From Planctomycetota bacterium (GTDB taxonomy: Bacteria; Planctomycetota; UBA11346): a stretch of DNA of 8,846 nucleotides. A program made the translations under genes and the position numbers. Positions 6,635 through 8,846 of this stretch are shown in pieces; positions within the stretch are counted from its first letter, which is position 1, and each line of letters starts with the position of its first letter. The DNA is taken from assembly GCA_007131555.1 (NCBI GenBank), contig SLQH01000136.1, positions 1 to 8,846 of the forward strand, read 5' to 3'. The notes under the pieces are model-generated. The model was not told the origin of the DNA. It ran no database searches and worked only from the letters and a program-made list of their open reading frames with translations.

Positions 6635-7738
6635 ATGGGCCAACTCGTCCCCAGTTTCGCCCCCTGGCAGCCGGTCGCTGATCGACCGGCCGTCTGCGTG
6701 CTCATGAGCGGTGGCGTCGATAGCAGTGTCACCGCCGTCCTGCTGCGGGCCCAAGGCTGGGATGTGGTGGGGCTGACCATGCGCATCCCCACCCCTGCCT
6801 GCGGGCCGCAGCCGACCATGTGCTGCGGGGCCGAGGCGGCCCTAGTCTGCCATGATCTGGGCATTCCCCACTACTTCATGATCGACGACCAGACCTTCGC
6901 TGCCGCCGTGATCACTCCCTTCAAGGACGCCTACGCCCAGGGCCTGACCCCCAGTCCCTGCATCGACTGCAACACCCGGATCAAGTTCGGTCTCCTGGCC
7001 GAGGCCGCCCGCCATCAGCTGGGTATCAACCAGCTGGCCACCGGCCATTACGCCCGGATCCTGCGCCAGGGGACAACGGTCCGTCTGGCCCGAGCCGCGC
7101 ATCAGGCCAAGGATCAGAGCTACTTCCTGGCCGGCATCCCCTCGGCAGTCCTGGCCGGCTTGCATCTGCCCCTGGGCGAACTGGACCAGGGCAAGTCGGC
7201 GGTCCGGGCCCTGGCCGAGGAACATGGCCTGCGTATCGCCCAGCGGCCGGAGAGCATGGAACTGTGCTTCGCCGGAGCCGGTGACTACCGAGCCGCGCTT
7301 GATGAGGAGGAGCCAGGCGAGATCGTTGACGTCAATGGCCGAGTGCTCGGTCAGCACCACGGCATCAGCCGCTACACCCTAGGACAGCGCAAAGGCCTGG
7401 GCATCGCCGCGGCCCATCCACTATATGTGGTCGCCATCGACAGCGCCTCCAGGCAGGTGGTGCTGGGGCCACGCCAAGCCCTGCTGCGCCGCATCGTCAT
7501 CGCTGAGCACATCAACATCCTGCAGGGGGAATACCTGAGCGCGGGCGCACAACTGTACGCCCAGGCCCGTCATGGCTCAAACGGCGCTGCAGTCACCGTC
7601 TCGCAACTGGACGGCAGACGGATTGAGGTCTGCTTCACCACCCCCATATTCGCTCCGACTCCCGGCCAGCATCTGGTCTTGTATCATGACGACAGCACCG
7701 TTGTGGCCGGTGGGGTGATCAGCGCCTCTGCGCCATGA
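6635..7738 (+). CDS. mnmA: tRNA-specific 2-thiouridylase MnmA
   Basis: Cytoplasmic enzyme that adenylates and then thiolates U34 of the Lys, Glu and Gln tRNAs (the s2 of mnm5s2U), taking sulfur from a persulfide relay. It has 367 residues, the normal length. Visible motifs are the ATP-binding PP-loop SGGVDSS (25-31), SPCIDCNTRIKF with C109 and C112, ATGHY (135-139), KDQSYFL (159-165), the second catalytic Cys C211 in ESMELCF, and TLGQRKGLGI (248-257), followed by the C-terminal beta domains. E. coli MnmA has DxxC where this has CxxC, and an additional cluster C56, C63 and C64 is present, as in many non-proteobacterial forms. The ATG at 6635 leaves 24 residues before the PP-loop, already longer than usual; an in-frame ATG at 6593 would add 14 more. 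Neither start has a clear ribosome site. It is preceded by repeats and is not evidently in an operon. Confidence 0.96.
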   Translation: MGQLVPSFAPWQPVADRPAVCVLMSGGVDSSVTAVLLRAQGWDVVGLTMRIPTPACGPQPTMCCGAEAALVCHDLGIPHYFMIDDQTFAAAVITPFKDAYAQGLTPSPCIDCNTRIKFGLLAEAARHQLGINQLATGHYARILRQGTTVRLARAAHQAKDQSYFLAGIPSAVLAGLHLPLGELDQGKSAVRALAEEHGLRIAQRPESMELCFAGAGDYRAALDEEEPGEIVDVNGRVLGQHHGISRYTLGQRKGLGIAAAHPLYVVAIDSASRQVVLGPRQALLRRIVIAEHINILQGEYLSAGAQLYAQARHGSNGAAVTVSQLDGRRIEVCFTTPIFAPTPGQHLVLYHDDSTVVAGGVISASAP

Positions 7739-7884
7739 AGGGCGTCCGCCGACAGCGCCTCGCCCCTTGCTCATCATCGCTTGAAGACTACATTTGATGT
7801 CCGTTCGTCGCTTTCTCAGACAGGCCACGGCCCTCTCATGACAGCCGTGCAACGTTCATGGCACAACCGCGGAGACCCCAGGCG

Positions 7885-8727
7885 ATGCTCAAGCTTGAGA
7901 TCCTCAATCCAGAGCAAGCAGGCAAGCGCATTGCCTTGACGAGCAGCCTGACCATTGGCACCGACCCGGCTTGTGGCATCAAGGCTCACCATAAGGACAT
8001 GCGACCCCAGCATGCCCGCTTCACCCATAACGACAAAGGTCGCCTGTGTGTCGAAGTGGTTGACGCTGAAGCCCATGTCTTCCTCAACGGCAAGGACATC
8101 CTCCACAGCGAACTGCAGCACAACGACCTGCTGACCGTCGGCCCGCTCAAGTTCCGGATCATCGACGACCAGGCGCGCAAGCGTCTTGATTCCCGCCTCA
8201 GTGAATTACTGGAACAGGTGGAAGAAGATGACCAGTTATATGACTTCGCCACCGAGGACCTGTTCTATCTGATCAGCAAGGATCCCCAACTCCAGCAGCG
8301 GATCAGCTTCACCATCCCCTCCCGCGACCGTTTCATCGACCAGGCCCAGCAGTTCCTCGCCCGCCTGATCCGCAAGTCGGGCATGGATGAGATGAAGATC
8401 GAAGCCTTCATGACCTGCACCAAGGAACTGATCCTCAACGCCCATCGCCACGGCCATACCTACGATGAAAGCAAGGCCATCACCATCCGCTATCGAGACC
8501 AAGGACAGGCCGTTTCCCTGACCATCGAGGACCAGGGCGAAGGATTCGACCACCGTAGCGCCATCGCTGCCGTCTCCAATCTCGATGCCGCCACTGCTGC
8601 CCGCCAACGCTATCAGGCCGGTGGCTTCGGCGGCCTGGGCTTCCAGATGATCGTCCGCATGAGCGACCACCTGGAGTACAACGACGCCGGCAACATCGTC
8701 ACCTTCACCGTCAACAAGGATTTTTGA
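7885..8727 (+). CDS. FHA-like domain fused to an RsbW-type (anti-sigma/serine kinase) ATPase domain
   Basis: Predicted cytoplasmic signalling protein of 280 residues. Residues 1-94 have the FHA pattern (LTIG at 22-25, HARF at 43-46, FLNGKDI at 66-72, HNDLLTVGPLKFRI at 79-92). The usual IGR Arg is Thr26 and the usual Ser of the SxxH motif is Arg40, so phosphothreonine binding is doubtful. A charged helical linker (about 95-135) follows, then an RsbW/SpoIIAB-like GHKL ATPase (about 140-280): N-box with E181, N185 and H189-G190, G1 box DQGEGF (D216, G218, G220), and a glycine-rich lid GGFGGLGF (246-253). Such domains are often serine kinases of anti-anti-sigma proteins or bind sigma factors; that role here is inferred. 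The ATG at 7885 is preferred over 7858 because GGAG (7871-7874) lies 10 nt before it and it begins directly at the FHA strand. It stands 146 bp after mnmA, with no sigma factor or STAS gene adjacent. Confidence 0.88.
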   Translation: MLKLEILNPEQAGKRIALTSSLTIGTDPACGIKAHHKDMRPQHARFTHNDKGRLCVEVVDAEAHVFLNGKDILHSELQHNDLLTVGPLKFRIIDDQARKRLDSRLSELLEQVEEDDQLYDFATEDLFYLISKDPQLQQRISFTIPSRDRFIDQAQQFLARLIRKSGMDEMKIEAFMTCTKELILNAHRHGHTYDESKAITIRYRDQGQAVSLTIEDQGEGFDHRSAIAAVSNLDAATAARQRYQAGGFGGLGFQMIVRMSDHLEYNDAGNIVTFTVNKDF

Positions 8728-8736
8728 ACAATCACC

Positions 8737-8772
8737 GCAACTGCTCAGCCCCTCGAAGGCCTGAGCAGTTGC
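8737..8772 (+). terminator. Strong hairpin after the FHA/ATPase gene (possible terminator)
   Basis: GCAACTGCTCAG (8737-8748) and CTGAGCAGTTGC (8761-8772) form a 12-bp perfect stem with a 12-nt loop, 9 nt after the stop codon. No run of T follows on either strand, so it is not a textbook intrinsic terminator. It may protect the 3' end of the mRNA or act with Rho. The remaining bases to 8846 show no gene. Confidence 0.5.
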
Positions 8773-8846
8773 CCATCGTACATCACGGCAACAGGTCACT
8801 TGGCATCTGTACGCCCACCGTTTACACCGCATCGCAAGCCGCCCTC

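Overview
The window is GC-rich and codes densely at both ends. It looks chromosomal, from a Gram-negative (double-membrane) bacterium: it holds an RND efflux pump with a periplasmic adaptor, a PAS-rich hybrid histidine kinase, the housekeeping tRNA thiolase MnmA, and an FHA-like/RsbW-type ATPase protein. The intergenic DNA is crowded with short palindromic repeats. In my recollection this texture (tandem tetraloop hairpins, GCCCTGGG/CCCAGGGC palindromes, ATTGGCC words) occurs in Planctomycetota and related phyla and in bacteria carrying REP-associated transposases. The taxonomic guess is weak because no phylogenetic marker is decisive.

Layout. Positions 1-2815, minus strand: a two-gene efflux operon, with the membrane-fusion protein first and the RND permease 5 nt behind it; the permease runs off the left edge. 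Positions 2816-3415: a divergent intergenic region with one copy (A) of a 145-bp repeat. Positions 3416-5716, plus strand: a cytoplasmic PAS-PAS-PAS-HisKA-HATPase-REC hybrid kinase with no partner beside it. Positions 5717-6634: about 0.9 kb without a credible gene, filled with palindromic hairpin modules, an inverted REP copy (C), a 170-bp fold-back (MITE-like) element, a second copy (B) of the 145-bp repeat, and a hairpin block bounded by 13-bp inverted repeats. Positions 6635-7738, plus: mnmA. Positions 7885-8727, plus: a degenerate FHA domain fused to an anti-sigma-type ATPase, followed by a 12-bp perfect hairpin.

How the genes relate. Only the adaptor and permease clearly work together, as inner-membrane and periplasmic parts of one tripartite exporter; no outer-membrane factor is visible. 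The kinase and the FHA/ATPase protein are both cytoplasmic signalling proteins, but nothing in the sequence links them to each other or to the pump. I see no defence island, CRISPR array, phage gene, tRNA or rRNA. The most unusual content is the repeat-packed intergenic DNA. The most unusual protein features are an apparent extra transmembrane hairpin in the permease and the FHA-like/RsbW-type fusion.
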